This document shows, one piece after another, positions 8,342 to 16,576 of a stretch of DNA of 64,000 bases. Within the stretch, counting starts at the first letter, position 1. Each line of letters opens with the position of its first letter. The notes beneath the pieces were generated by a model. That model was not told the origin of the DNA, did no database searches, and saw only the letters and a list, made by a program, of their open reading frames with translations. This DNA comes from Pseudomonas viciae (GTDB taxonomy: Bacteria; Pseudomonadota; Gammaproteobacteria; Pseudomonadales; Pseudomonadaceae): assembly GCF_004786035.1 (NCBI RefSeq), contig NZ_CP035088.1, positions 4,848,001-4,912,000 on the forward strand, given 5' to 3'. The position numbers and the translations under genes were made by a program.

Positions 8342-9222
8342 TTGCCACCCCGCTTTATGGTGAACCCCGTGCACCACGCTGCCTGGGCCTTGGTTGGACG
8401 GATGTCCACCCATCCAGGGATCTCGACTCGGGCCACGCCGCTGACGTGGATCTGTGCATCAATCGCCGAACGGGCCACCTCAACGCCTAAGCGGCGCCGT
8501 GGGTTGATCCAGGCCTGCAATCGCGCATTACACTCGGCCAGCGCTGCCTCGTTTTCCGGGCCATTACCGGCCATGTACACCACGGCGTCGATTCGATAGG
8601 GCAGGATCTGGGCGCCCTGCACCGTCAGCCGATCAGCAACAGGACGCCGATCTTCATCGTTGAGGTAAGCGTCCACCTCGGCCAACAGCTCGGGGCTGGC
8701 CGTACCATCTCCTTCCAGGGAAAGCACCGTCACGACCACCTCGGCCGGCGCCGGGCTTTCGGCCGTGGCGTCTGCCACCAGGCCCGAGGCGTTACGGGCA
8801 TGCAGGATGTAGCTGTTCCGTGGCCCAGCAGTGGTCAGCCCTTCGTACCTCAGCTGGATACGCTCGCGCAGTGCGTCGTAACTTTCCAGCACCGCCGCCA
8901 CTGGCGGCACGGCGGTCAAGTCCTCGGCCTGAATGACCAGCCGTTCAAGGTTCACGTTGGCGGCCAACTGCACCAGGTCAGCACCAGTGGCATGAGCCAG
9001 AAACAGTGCCTTGGCCGCGTCGTTGACCCTCGCCAGATTCTGCATACGTCGATAGGCGCCCAGCTCCAGCAGCTTGGTCACCGGGTCGCTTTCAAGGAAA
9101 GCGGTCCAGTTGTCGCCCATGTACTCGCGGAACGTTGTCAGCTCGCCCTGATACAGCTCTTCAAAATCTAGACTCTCCAGCACCTGTGGCGCCGGCAACG
9201 CCGAAAGGTCGTTAGTGCTCAT
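8338..9222 (-). CDS. baseplate assembly protein J
   Basis: A 294-residue baseplate wedge protein of the Baseplate_J family. Features include the N-terminal VLESLDFEELYQGELTTFRE, a central NLERLVIQAEDLTAVPPVAA and the C-terminal NPRRRLGVEVARSAIDAQIH. It overlaps gpW upstream and gpI downstream by 4 bases each, as in other P2-like baseplate operons. Confidence 0.93.
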   Translation of the reverse strand: MSTNDLSALPAPQVLESLDFEELYQGELTTFREYMGDNWTAFLESDPVTKLLELGAYRRMQNLARVNDAAKALFLAHATGADLVQLAANVNLERLVIQAEDLTAVPPVAAVLESYDALRERIQLRYEGLTTAGPRNSYILHARNASGLVADATAESPAPAEVVVTVLSLEGDGTASPELLAEVDAYLNDEDRRPVADRLTVQGAQILPYRIDAVVYMAGNGPENEAALAECNARLQAWINPRRRLGVEVARSAIDAQIHVSGVARVEIPGWVDIRPTKAQAAWCTGFTIKRGGK

Positions 9223-9545
9223 GCGTTCACCTCCAGCACCACGCCATCGCCAATATATGAGCCCGTCAGTTGCAAGGTGATTTGTCCCTCCACCACCGCA
9301 ATGACCCGGACACGCTCAAGCTTCAAACGAGGCTCCCAGCGCCCGAGGGCACGAGCCACCTCGGCCTGTACTGCGCTTTTCCAGCCCTCGTTAACTGGCA
9401 GGTCGACATAGCGACGCAGTTGGCTGCCGTACTCTGGGCGCATGCGGCGGCTGCCGACAGGCGTGCTCAGAATGTCCTCGATGGACTGCCGCAAATGCGC
9501 CTGCCCGGACAGCGGCTGCCCCGTGCGACGGTCCACTCCGATCAT
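9219..9545 (-). CDS. baseplate protein W (GPW/gp25 family)
   Basis: A 108-residue baseplate wedge protein of the T4 gp25 / P2 W family. LRQSIEDILSTPVGSRRMRP is the family hallmark and is followed by EYGSQLRRYVDLPVNEGWKS. The order V-W-J-I is the standard contractile-tail order. It starts 4 bases after the small upstream gene and overlaps gpJ. Confidence 0.93.
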   Translation of the reverse strand: MIGVDRRTGQPLSGQAHLRQSIEDILSTPVGSRRMRPEYGSQLRRYVDLPVNEGWKSAVQAEVARALGRWEPRLKLERVRVIAVVEGQITLQLTGSYIGDGVVLEVNA

Positions 9546-9549
9546 GGAA

Positions 9550-9798
9550 TTACTCCGTCAGCAGTTGCATATCCGGGTGTGCCTTGAGAAAGGCGTATTG
9601 ATCATCGCCGCAGGCCGTGACCTGGCCGGCGATGACCGGCAAGGTGCTGCCGTCGGGCATGATCAGGGTGCGTGAGGTAAAGCGCGTGTCGCGAAACACG
9701 CGTGCCGGTCCGATGGGCGCTGGCGACTCGGTTTGGACGGGCTCAGGCAACGCCGCGTCGGCAGTTGTACGCCCGGTCTCTGTTCGCTTTTTGCTCAT
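9550..9798 (-). CDS. small conserved phage protein, unknown function
   Basis: An 82-residue protein lying between gpV and gpW. The first ~30 residues are low-complexity (Thr/Ala/Pro); the rest reads VFRDTRFTSRTLIMPDGSTL then DDQYAFLKAHPDMQLL, a compact basic-to-acidic domain. The ATG at 9798 follows TGGAGC. I do not recognise a family; the position suggests a minor baseplate or tail component. A hairpin separates it from gpV. Confidence 0.6.
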   Translation of the reverse strand: MSKKRTETGRTTADAALPEPVQTESPAPIGPARVFRDTRFTSRTLIMPDGSTLPVIAGQVTACGDDQYAFLKAHPDMQLLTE

Positions 9799-9821
9799 AT
9801 AGGTTGCTCCAGAAATGCGAA

Positions 9822-9840
9822 AGCCCGCACGTGGCGGGCT
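9822..9840 (-). terminator. hairpin between gpV and the next gene
   Basis: AGCCCGC and GCGGGCT pair around CACGT; on the minus strand the hairpin is followed by TTCGCATTT. It may be a weak terminator or a transcript-stability element within the tail operon. Confidence 0.55.
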
Positions 9841-9857
9841 GTGGATAAATGTCGGAG

Positions 9858-10421
9858 TCAGTGTTTGTGGTTCGGCGTGTTGCCACTCGTATCGATGATT
9901 TTTCCGCCGCCGTTGATATCACCCGTGACCTGTAATGGGCCGTTGATCAGCACATTGCCGGTCAGGGTGATATCGCCTGCCATGGCGTTGATCTCGCTGT
10001 CCGTTACGATCACTTCGGTTCCGCCGACTTTGATGGTCACGGTACCGCTTGGCACGGCAATGGTGTAAGTGCTGGCCTGCCAGTCGTAGACCAGCGAGCC
10101 ACCATCATCGAAACGCCACACCTCGACGTGCTCACGATTGTCCGGCGGCGCTCCGGCACTGCCATACAGTCCGGGAATAAACGTGCCCTGCGCCACCTCG
10201 CCGCTGGCACTTACCAGCGTTCCCTGCTCGCCCATGCTGGGCGCTCGCCAATGGCGGGCTTTGCCGGCCGCGATACTGTGCCAACGCACCCAGGCACTGA
10301 CCCAGTCCCCATCCGACACCCGGCATACAGGCGGCGAAGCGGTCAGGTCCAGCGCGACCACATAACAATCCTTGACCAGGCCGGCCAGCATGCGGTCATG
10401 CTGCGCACTGGGATAGCTCAT
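9858..10421 (-). CDS. baseplate assembly protein V (tail spike)
   Basis: A 187-residue central spike protein of the Phage_base_V family. An N-terminal OB-fold-like domain (VRWHSIAAGKARHWRAPSMG, EQGTLVSASGEVAQG) is followed from ~125 by a repetitive beta-helical spike (GDITLTGNVLINGPLQVTGD). The end NTPNHKH carries the HxH seen in metal-binding spike apices. The start overlaps the upstream gene by 4 bases. Confidence 0.92.
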   Translation of the reverse strand: MSYPSAQHDRMLAGLVKDCYVVALDLTASPPVCRVSDGDWVSAWVRWHSIAAGKARHWRAPSMGEQGTLVSASGEVAQGTFIPGLYGSAGAPPDNREHVEVWRFDDGGSLVYDWQASTYTIAVPSGTVTIKVGGTEVIVTDSEINAMAGDITLTGNVLINGPLQVTGDINGGGKIIDTSGNTPNHKH

Positions 10422-10948
10422 GCCATATTCTCCGGTGGCTGGTAGTTACCTTCGCTACCAGGTCCGGTGTTAGGGCTGAAACCCCAGAGCAAGGTACCCG
10501 GGGGCTGACTCGGCCACGGCCACTCTTCTTTGCCTAAGTAAATGCCCTGGGTCCACTCGACGACCCACACCGCATAGCTGTCGAGCTCCGGCCGGGTCCA
10601 GTCCTGTGATGCCTGGATGAACTCTGCAGGCTCGACCGCCAATCCCCACGTCTGCATGCGCAGCAAAATAATCAGCTGAGCCGCGATGAATGCCGCTACC
10701 TGCTGACAGCGTTCGTGATCGCTGCCGACAATGATGCGTGCTTCGAATCGCGCCTCGACACCGACTTCGCCAGTGCCGGGGTCCCGACCGGGCTCCAGTT
10801 CGACCAGTTCGAGCACCACAGCGGGAATGGGTACGTGCTGCAACATGTCAGGCATGGTGCAGATGTATGCCAAGCCGGGGATAGCCTGGGCGATCTGTTC
10901 TTCGATGGCTGAGTAAAGATGGTCGAGAGGAATGATGGGATCAGACAT
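10418..10948 (-). CDS. phage structural protein, possible tail terminator/completion
   Basis: A 176-residue protein between the GpZ-like gene and gpV, overlapping both. It begins MSDPIIPLDHLYSAIEEQIA and has a mixed alpha/beta core (PAVVLELVELEPGRDPGTGE). A tail-terminator or tail-completion role is suggested only by position, the place of gpR/S in P2 or gp37 in Mu. The C terminus is Trp/Pro/Gly-rich and probably flexible. Confidence 0.55.
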   Translation of the reverse strand: MSDPIIPLDHLYSAIEEQIAQAIPGLAYICTMPDMLQHVPIPAVVLELVELEPGRDPGTGEVGVEARFEARIIVGSDHERCQQVAAFIAAQLIILLRMQTWGLAVEPAEFIQASQDWTRPELDSYAVWVVEWTQGIYLGKEEWPWPSQPPGTLLWGFSPNTGPGSEGNYQPPENMA

Positions 10949-11603
10949 GGGCTGATTTCCTCAAGTATTTTTGCAGCTCGAAATTCATCTCCTGCTCCAG
11001 GATCTCAAGCAGTCGCTGATGCGCACGACGCGACCATTCCTCAAAGTGAGGCCGCACGTCTTCGAGCGATATCTTGGCCTTGGCCAGTGGATAGCGGCTA
11101 CCATTCTCGGCAATCCAGCCCGAACTTGGCCCACCGCCGCCTGACACATCACTGTCGGGATAGTCGCTTGCTCTGAAGTGTTTACTGGCGGTACGAATCC
11201 ATATGTCAGGCGCGCCGCCATAAACGGTCTTATGGAACGCCCCCTGATACTTGCGACCCGCGACAGAGACGCCAGAGCGGCCCTGTCGTACCCGGCCTGC
11301 GCGACTGGCCTCAATGGGATTGACGCCAAACCACAACTTAGCTTGCTCGTTGGAGTTGACTGGGTAAGCCTTTAGTCGCTGACGCACAGCGGCGATGGCG
11401 ATTCGAGCTTGCCGGCCTACCGCTCGTGCCATGTGAGTGCGCAACCAACGCAGCGTCTTATTCAGGGCTCGCCGTTGAGCTGCACGGGCGGCTTGTGGAA
11501 CAAGAGCGGCAAAGTCGGAGAACGCATCCTTATCGGCTTGAGCCAGTTGCACCGTGAACAGACCGGAGCTGGCCGAGGATTTGACATGACTGCCGACGCT
11601 CAT
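10941..11603 (-). CDS. minor tail protein Z-like
   Basis: A 220-residue protein resembling the lambda GpZ / tail-completion family: AAQRRALNKTLRWLRTHMAR followed by AVGRQARIAIAAVRQRLKAY is the basic helical signature. The start MSVGSHVKSSASSG at 11603 overlaps the upstream stop (ATGA). GpZ-like proteins act at the head-tail junction end of the tail. It completes the neck module before the baseplate genes. Confidence 0.75.
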   Translation of the reverse strand: MSVGSHVKSSASSGLFTVQLAQADKDAFSDFAALVPQAARAAQRRALNKTLRWLRTHMARAVGRQARIAIAAVRQRLKAYPVNSNEQAKLWFGVNPIEASRAGRVRQGRSGVSVAGRKYQGAFHKTVYGGAPDIWIRTASKHFRASDYPDSDVSGGGGPSSGWIAENGSRYPLAKAKISLEDVRPHFEEWSRRAHQRLLEILEQEMNFELQKYLRKSAHV

Positions 11604-11920
11604 CGCACCTCCCGAAGAATCAAGTTGACCCAACCGGTGCCATCCGGCTCACGTTTGACGATGACATAACGCCCGCCGCCGTCTTCTGGCATCAGCTGGA
11701 CAGTGATTAGCTGGCCATCCGAAATGAGGTGGGCATCAACAATACGGACGGCGAACACTGGCTCGCGTATACCGGTGTTGATCCTTCCCACCTTTGGTTG
11801 CAACCAGGGCGCCGAGAAGAATCCCGGCACCGGTAAGTCACGACCGTCGACCAGAGCCTCGTCGCCCAGGACATCCAGCAACTGCGTATCCATCGCTGCA
11901 ACCTGGTCACGGAAAGCCAT
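11600..11920 (-). CDS. head-tail attachment protein (FII of lambda-like)
   Basis: A 106-residue neck protein. It starts MAFRDQVAAMDTQLLDVLGD and continues with an SH3-like beta domain (GREPVFAVRI-type text, then YVIVKREPDGTGWVNLIL). In lambda-type head modules this place, after the capsid and FI-like genes, holds gpFII, which binds the connector. It overlaps the genes on both sides. Confidence 0.72.
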   Translation of the reverse strand: MAFRDQVAAMDTQLLDVLGDEALVDGRDLPVPGFFSAPWLQPKVGRINTGIREPVFAVRIVDAHLISDGQLITVQLMPEDGGGRYVIVKREPDGTGWVNLILREVR

Positions 11921-12108
11921 CAGCTGTCTCCGTCATCCGAGGTAGAGGATCCAGAATCCAGCTTGCCGCGCTTGGCAATGACGCCTTCTTCGAGCAACAG
12001 ATCCCGTATCTCAGTGCTGGGCGGAACGTACACTTCGCCTTTTCGCACCAGCTTGGCACCGTCCTGCACACAGCCTTCGATCACTACGTACTCAACTTTG
12101 GCAGCCAT
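11920..12108 (-). CDS. small head/packaging protein, unknown
   Basis: A 62-residue protein starting MAAKVEYVVIEGCVQDGAKL at 12108, behind AAGGTGG; an in-frame ATG 18 bases upstream lies in the capsid gene and is less likely. The text GEVYVPPSTEIRDLLLEEGV then KRGKLDSGSS with an acidic Ser/Asp tail resembles small proteins that follow the capsid gene in lambda-type head modules, the position of gpFI. Function unknown. Confidence 0.6.
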   Translation of the reverse strand: MAAKVEYVVIEGCVQDGAKLVRKGEVYVPPSTEIRDLLLEEGVIAKRGKLDSGSSTSDDGDS

Positions 12109-12109
12109 A

Positions 12110-13141
12110 TCACACCACCTTTGCAAAGACGAAAGCGTTAGGCTCCAGCATCCCGGCCAGGGCAGCGCTTTGCAGCTTCAACCACCGGGCGCTCGGATCC
12201 TGGGTGACCCAGCTTTTGGGGAAACGGGCCGCTTCGACCAGGCCACTTTCAATGGCTTCGATGTCCTTGATCGCGCCATACAGCATCGCGTTTCGAGTCG
12301 AGGTCGAACCCAGCATCAAGCCGCCGCTTGGCACCATCTGCTGTTCGTCACCGTCATCGTCCAGGTACCACTCGTCGTAGACGTACAGGTCGATGCCGGG
12401 GTCGTTCAGATAGCCAAGATAGGTCACGCCATCTGGCAGCTCTTCAGGCTTGATCACGCCCATGTCCACCCGGCGAGAGTTGAGCTGCTTCAACACTGTC
12501 TCGTTGCGCTGGAAAGCATCCTGGGCTTCGCCACTGAGCACAGCGACGTTGCCGGTACGCCCGGAGTCCTTGGCAATCTGGCGCTTCCACTGGCGCAAAT
12601 TGGCAATGGGGTCCGAGTCCGCCGTGTTCCAACGCCCGGCCCCCAGCACGATTTTGTGGCTGTCCTCCATCAGAAAATCGATGGTGTCATCGACGCCATC
12701 GCCCAGCACCCGAACGCGCCCAGTGCTCAGCGCCTGAGCGCACATCCACTCTTCACGACGAGTGATCTCGTCGTCCAGGTCGATCAGGTCGCGCCCCAAC
12801 TGCTCGCCCGCTCGCTCCAGGGGAGTCCGCGAGGAGAATGGGTTATCGCCGGCAGCACGCTTGAGGATTTGTTCTGCCCGCGTCTCCCGCTTGGGCTGGA
12901 TGTAGGGCGGCTTGTACGTTTCGGAACTGAAGCCGTTACGCAGCGAGACACTGCCGGGCAACGACGGGTTTACGAAAGGCGCCATCTTGCGCTGGCCCTT
13001 GATGATGTCGATGGTCACAGTCTCGGTGCCGAAGGTAACGGGGTTACCGGCGTTGAAGAAAGTGTTCATTAAGAAGCGACGAGGCGTATTCATCTGCTCA
13101 ACGGCTTCGAGCATAGTGAGGGTGTCAAAAATATCAGTCAT
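12110..13141 (-). CDS. major capsid protein (lambda GpE family)
   Basis: A 343-residue capsid subunit of the Phage_cap_E family. It opens MTDIFDTLTMLEAVEQMNTP, with ETVTIDIIKGQRKMAPFVNP and later DEITRREEWMCAQALSTGRV, all typical. The length equals lambda gpE (341). It lies directly after the decoration protein gene, as in lambda D-E. Confidence 0.95.
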   Translation of the reverse strand: MTDIFDTLTMLEAVEQMNTPRRFLMNTFFNAGNPVTFGTETVTIDIIKGQRKMAPFVNPSLPGSVSLRNGFSSETYKPPYIQPKRETRAEQILKRAAGDNPFSSRTPLERAGEQLGRDLIDLDDEITRREEWMCAQALSTGRVRVLGDGVDDTIDFLMEDSHKIVLGAGRWNTADSDPIANLRQWKRQIAKDSGRTGNVAVLSGEAQDAFQRNETVLKQLNSRRVDMGVIKPEELPDGVTYLGYLNDPGIDLYVYDEWYLDDDGDEQQMVPSGGLMLGSTSTRNAMLYGAIKDIEAIESGLVEAARFPKSWVTQDPSARWLKLQSAALAGMLEPNAFVFAKVV

Positions 13142-13153
13142 CAGGTGCTCCGG

Positions 13154-13504
13154 TCAGCGGATGAAAATGCAGAAAGGTCGAAGGGCGGCTTTGGCCGCAG
13201 CCAAGGTCAGGCCCTCACCGAGGTGGAGCTGGGTGCCCAGCACTTGGCCTGTCAAACGAATGGGCGCGCTCTTGGCCCCGCCCGTGGTGTCTACGTCCTC
13301 GTCGAGGACGGCCGAAGGTACCTGAGAGCCGTCTTCAGCAGCGGTTTTGCACAGCACGAACTCTTTCGAACTGGTTACCTGCCCCAGGACAGATCCCCGC
13401 AGGAGCGTCTGGCCAGCGGCGATCAAACCGGTGTCCATTGCAATGGGAAAGTCACCGGCAGAAAGGTGGCTCGGCTGGTAGGTTTTACGTTCCGGGTTGC
13501 TCAT
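13154..13504 (-). CDS. head decoration protein (GpD-like)
   Basis: A 116-residue capsid-stabilising trimer protein of the lambda GpD family: YQPSHLSAGDFPIAMDTGLI, then ASKEFVL-type text and LDEDVDTTGGAKSAPIRLTG. The start ATG at 13504 follows AGGAGA. It sits between the protease/scaffold and major capsid genes. Confidence 0.9.
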   Translation of the reverse strand: MSNPERKTYQPSHLSAGDFPIAMDTGLIAAGQTLLRGSVLGQVTSSKEFVLCKTAAEDGSQVPSAVLDEDVDTTGGAKSAPIRLTGQVLGTQLHLGEGLTLAAAKAALRPFCIFIR

Positions 13505-13516
13505 GAATGTCTCCTG

Positions 13517-13906
13517 TCAGCGGCGCGAAGCGCCCGCAACGATTGCACTGACGGCTGCCTGGCGTTCGCCCTGCTTGCCATCACCGCTTGGGGTTGTAGC
13601 CGTCACGCCCTGCGCATCGCTCTTGATCGCAGACAGAGAGATCCCGCGATCCTGAGCCGCCTTGAACAATTGCAAGGCAGTAGCCTCGACCGTGGTGCCA
13701 GCATCGATAGCCGCTTCGATTTCCTTCTCGAAGCCTTTGCTGGCCAGGGCGTTAATGCCCTTGATGCGATCACGTTCTGCAGCGGCGCCTTCGGCTCGAA
13801 TGGCGCCGAGGTCGGGCTGCTGGGCCTGGGCGATTTCGATGGAGTTCGGATCAGTGCCGGCGGCCAGCGCAGTACGCAGCTCCGCCGTGGTATGTACGGT
13901 GGTCAT
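13517..13906 (-). CDS. nested scaffold protein (Nu3-like internal start)
   Basis: An in-frame internal start inside the S49 protease gene. ATG at 13906 is preceded by AAGGAAA at 13913-13919, ideal spacing, and gives a 129-residue protein beginning MTTVHTTAELRTALAAGTD. In lambda the 3' part of gene C is also translated separately as the Nu3 scaffold. What is seen is the ribosome binding site, the domain boundary and the acidic helical composition; separate translation is inferred. Confidence 0.65.
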   Translation of the reverse strand: MTTVHTTAELRTALAAGTDPNSIEIAQAQQPDLGAIRAEGAAAERDRIKGINALASKGFEKEIEAAIDAGTTVEATALQLFKAAQDRGISLSAIKSDAQGVTATTPSGDGKQGERQAAVSAIVAGASRR

Positions 13907-14737
13907 GGTGGTTTTCCTTGGGACAGTGATGGCCGGTTTGGCCAGTTCGGTGATGAGGGATTCAAGCGAGCCCAACCGATGGGCCAGACCCGACTCAACA
14001 GCGGCGGCTCCGACGCGTAATCCGCCGAAGTCACCCATTGCGGGGACCTTGGCGGCGTCGGTGCTCAGGTTTCGCGCCACCTTGCCGACGAAGACTTCAC
14101 CGAGGGCATTCACGGTTTCACCGATCTTGGCGCGCCCTTCTTCGGTTGCGAGATCGGGCCGCTTGTTCGGGGCGTTGCTGCTAACGATCTGATAGCGTTT
14201 GCGACCGTTGGCAGCGTCACTTTCAACGACAGCCTCAACGACAACGCCGATGCTCCCGGCCAAACTGGCTTCGTCGATGACGATCTCGTGCGCTGCCGAG
14301 GCGATCCAGTACGCAGCGCTCGCCCCGATGCCACCGATGTACGCGACGATCCGCTTGCGCTCTCGACCAGCGAATATCATCTCGGCCAGTTCATTGATGC
14401 CGGAGGCGACACCGCCAGGGCTGTCGATGTTGAGCACAATCGAACGGACTTTGGGATCGTCCAGCGCTCGCTGGATGTCCGTGCCCAGGACCTGAGTGCT
14501 GGTAGCACCGCTGATTTCAGTGAACATATTTGCGTAGCGAAAGATCGGCCCAGTTACGGGGATCACTGCAACGCCGTTTCGCATTGTTACTTTTCGGGTA
14601 TCTTCCAACCGCTCGCCGCGCCGGGTCGCCAGGGCCATCGGATCGCCCATACGGTCGGCGATGGTCAGCAAGTTGTCCAAGGCGTCAGGCAGCATTAGCC
14701 AAGGCTGCGACGCAGCCAGCTCAAGTGCTCGAGGCAT
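13517..14737 (-). CDS. S49-family capsid maturation protease (GpC-like)
   Basis: A 406-residue prohead protease. Residues ~50-235 form an SppA/ClpP-fold domain with LNIDSPGGVASGINELAEMI, the likely nucleophile Ser140 in GGIGASAAYW and the likely general base Lys192 in SNAPNKRPD. Residues ~278-406 are a separate helical, charged, Ala-rich region starting at an internal Met with its own ribosome binding site, matching the lambda C/Nu3 arrangement of protease plus nested scaffold. The start ATG at 14737 overlaps the portal stop region (TAAATATG). Confidence 0.92.
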   Translation of the reverse strand: MPRALELAASQPWLMLPDALDNLLTIADRMGDPMALATRRGERLEDTRKVTMRNGVAVIPVTGPIFRYANMFTEISGATSTQVLGTDIQRALDDPKVRSIVLNIDSPGGVASGINELAEMIFAGRERKRIVAYIGGIGASAAYWIASAAHEIVIDEASLAGSIGVVVEAVVESDAANGRKRYQIVSSNAPNKRPDLATEEGRAKIGETVNALGEVFVGKVARNLSTDAAKVPAMGDFGGLRVGAAAVESGLAHRLGSLESLITELAKPAITVPRKTTMTTVHTTAELRTALAAGTDPNSIEIAQAQQPDLGAIRAEGAAAERDRIKGINALASKGFEKEIEAAIDAGTTVEATALQLFKAAQDRGISLSAIKSDAQGVTATTPSGDGKQGERQAAVSAIVAGASRR

Positions 14738-14739
14738 AT

Positions 14740-16347
14740 TTAGTCCTCTTCGGATTTGGGGTCGGGCGGGTTCTCCAGCCCACCCTTGGGCAGGGCCTGC
14801 AGGTTTTTAGCGCGGCGTTGCTCAACCTCCCGTACGCGCTGACGGAATACCTGCTGCCAGGGCTCGCCGGTCATTGCCGCTGTTTCGAGGGTCTCGTTGC
14901 TCACGCCGATTTCAATGCGCTTACCGGCCGCGTTGGCTTCCTTCAGCTCATCAATCGCCCCACGGGCCGGGCCGATCCAAATGGCCTGACAGTAGGCCTT
15001 GCGCTTGGCTGGGTCGCCGTAGCCCGGTAGGTCGATCAGGCCCCTAGCCACAGCCTCGTCGATGATCAGCTCACGACTTGGCTGGCAGAAATCACAGGCG
15101 AGCCACCAACGACGCAGACTGTAAAAACGCCAAGCCTGCAGCATGGCGGCGCGGGCAGCGCTGTAGCTGCTGCTGTAATGGAGTAAGAGCTCTTCAAGTG
15201 GCAGCTCCAGGGCAGCGCCGATCTCTTTCACCACGGCGGTGAAGAAGGGATCGAATTGGGCGTTAGGTCGGCCAGGGTTGGCCACGACTGGTTCTTCACC
15301 GACGCCGAGGTCAATCACGGCCCCCTCGCCAAGGGCCAGCTCGCCATCGGTGGTGTCATCGCCTTCAGGACGCTCGTCCGCCAGCGCCGTCATCGGCAAG
15401 TTGCCGGTTGGGAAATCAGAGCTCTTTTTGATGAACACCGTGAACATTGCGGAGATCACAGCGGCCATAAGCTCCGCGCTGCTGTAGCGCTCCAGCTTTT
15501 GCAGTGGCTCCAGCACAGGCGCCAGATAGGGAGCTCCGCGCTTCTGGCCTGGACGTTCCTTGTCCGCCAGAACGTGCAACACCCGCCGTCGGCCCGTCTC
15601 CGCACCGAACGCGGTAAGTCGCTCCCAGCTCAGTGGCTTGCCGGCCAGATGCTCGCCGGGGTAGCCGGTGCAGACGTGATAGGCCACGGGCGCGCCCAGC
15701 GAATCGAACTCAACGCCGTCAACCAGGTCGACCCGGTCCATACCGCCGTTCGGATTGCCGACCCGATCCGACTCGATCAACTGCAGTCGCGTGCTGAAGA
15801 CACAGCCCGGGCGTTCCTGATCCGGGCTGGCAACCAACACATCGCCAGCGACCAGCGACGACACCAAGACCAGGGCTTGCAACTGGTAATGATTGAGGGT
15901 CGCTTCGGCATCACACTCCCTCGGATCATCGGCATACAACGACCAGAGCCGGTCCAACCGGCCGTTCAGTTCGTCTGCCTGCTCTTCGGTAAGGCCCAGG
16001 GCCTCATGGTCCACCTGGGCGCGGCATACCAGCCCAGTGCCCACGACGTTGGTGCGCAACCGGTTGATGGCTGCGCGGGCTATCAGGTGGTTACGCATGG
16101 CGTCCCTGGACCTGGCCACCAGCATTCGCCGCTCGCCCTGATTGAAATCTCGTCGCGGGCTACCGAGGCCAGGAATCCAGCTGGCCATGCTGCGCAGCAT
16201 GCGCGAAGCGCCCCGCCAGCGAGTTTCGACACCGCCGCCACCGCCCTGAGCCACAATCTGCTGGCCGTCCACCGAAGCCCTGGCCACCCTGATGGCCTCG
16301 CGCATCAGTAGATCTGCCGGGCCTTCACGCTTACTGAATGGCCACAT
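14740..16347 (-). CDS. phage portal protein (lambda family)
   Basis: A 535-residue portal that forms the dodecameric DNA gate. It matches the lambda portal family: ARSRDAMRNHLIARAAINRL, TNVVGTGLVCRAQVDHEALG, and LPLEELLLHYSSSYSAARAA with MLQAWRFYSLRRWWLACDF. The start MWPFSKREGP is 3 bases after the gpW stop. The length is close to lambda gpB (533). Confidence 0.95.
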   Translation of the reverse strand: MWPFSKREGPADLLMREAIRVARASVDGQQIVAQGGGGGVETRWRGASRMLRSMASWIPGLGSPRRDFNQGERRMLVARSRDAMRNHLIARAAINRLRTNVVGTGLVCRAQVDHEALGLTEEQADELNGRLDRLWSLYADDPRECDAEATLNHYQLQALVLVSSLVAGDVLVASPDQERPGCVFSTRLQLIESDRVGNPNGGMDRVDLVDGVEFDSLGAPVAYHVCTGYPGEHLAGKPLSWERLTAFGAETGRRRVLHVLADKERPGQKRGAPYLAPVLEPLQKLERYSSAELMAAVISAMFTVFIKKSSDFPTGNLPMTALADERPEGDDTTDGELALGEGAVIDLGVGEEPVVANPGRPNAQFDPFFTAVVKEIGAALELPLEELLLHYSSSYSAARAAMLQAWRFYSLRRWWLACDFCQPSRELIIDEAVARGLIDLPGYGDPAKRKAYCQAIWIGPARGAIDELKEANAAGKRIEIGVSNETLETAAMTGEPWQQVFRQRVREVEQRRAKNLQALPKGGLENPPDPKSEED

Positions 16348-16349
16348 GA

Positions 16350-16565
16350 TCAGATCCCCAGGTACGAGACGCGATTGCGGCCTCGCCCACGTAGCGCCGC
16401 CTGTTCGTTGGCGACTTCCTGGGCATACTGTTTCTCCAGCAGGCGCAAGCTGTTGAGCTCTGCCAGCTGTACCTCACGATCAGCCCGGCGCAGGCGCTGA
16501 CCTTTTTTCAGGACGTCAGAAATTGCCGCTCTAACTTCAGCTAGGCGCTGTTGTGCGTCAGTCAT
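16350..16565 (-). CDS. head-tail joining protein gpW-like
   Basis: A 71-residue protein starting MTDAQQRLAEVRAAISDVLK at 16565 and continuing LRRADREVQLAELNSLRLLE. Helix-rich, it lies between the large terminase and portal genes, exactly where lambda W sits (68 residues); gpW seals the portal after packaging. A longer in-frame reading upstream overlaps the terminase gene and is not needed. Confidence 0.88.
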   Translation of the reverse strand: MTDAQQRLAEVRAAISDVLKKGQRLRRADREVQLAELNSLRLLEKQYAQEVANEQAALRGRGRNRVSYLGI

Positions 16566-16576
16566 GGTTGATTTCC

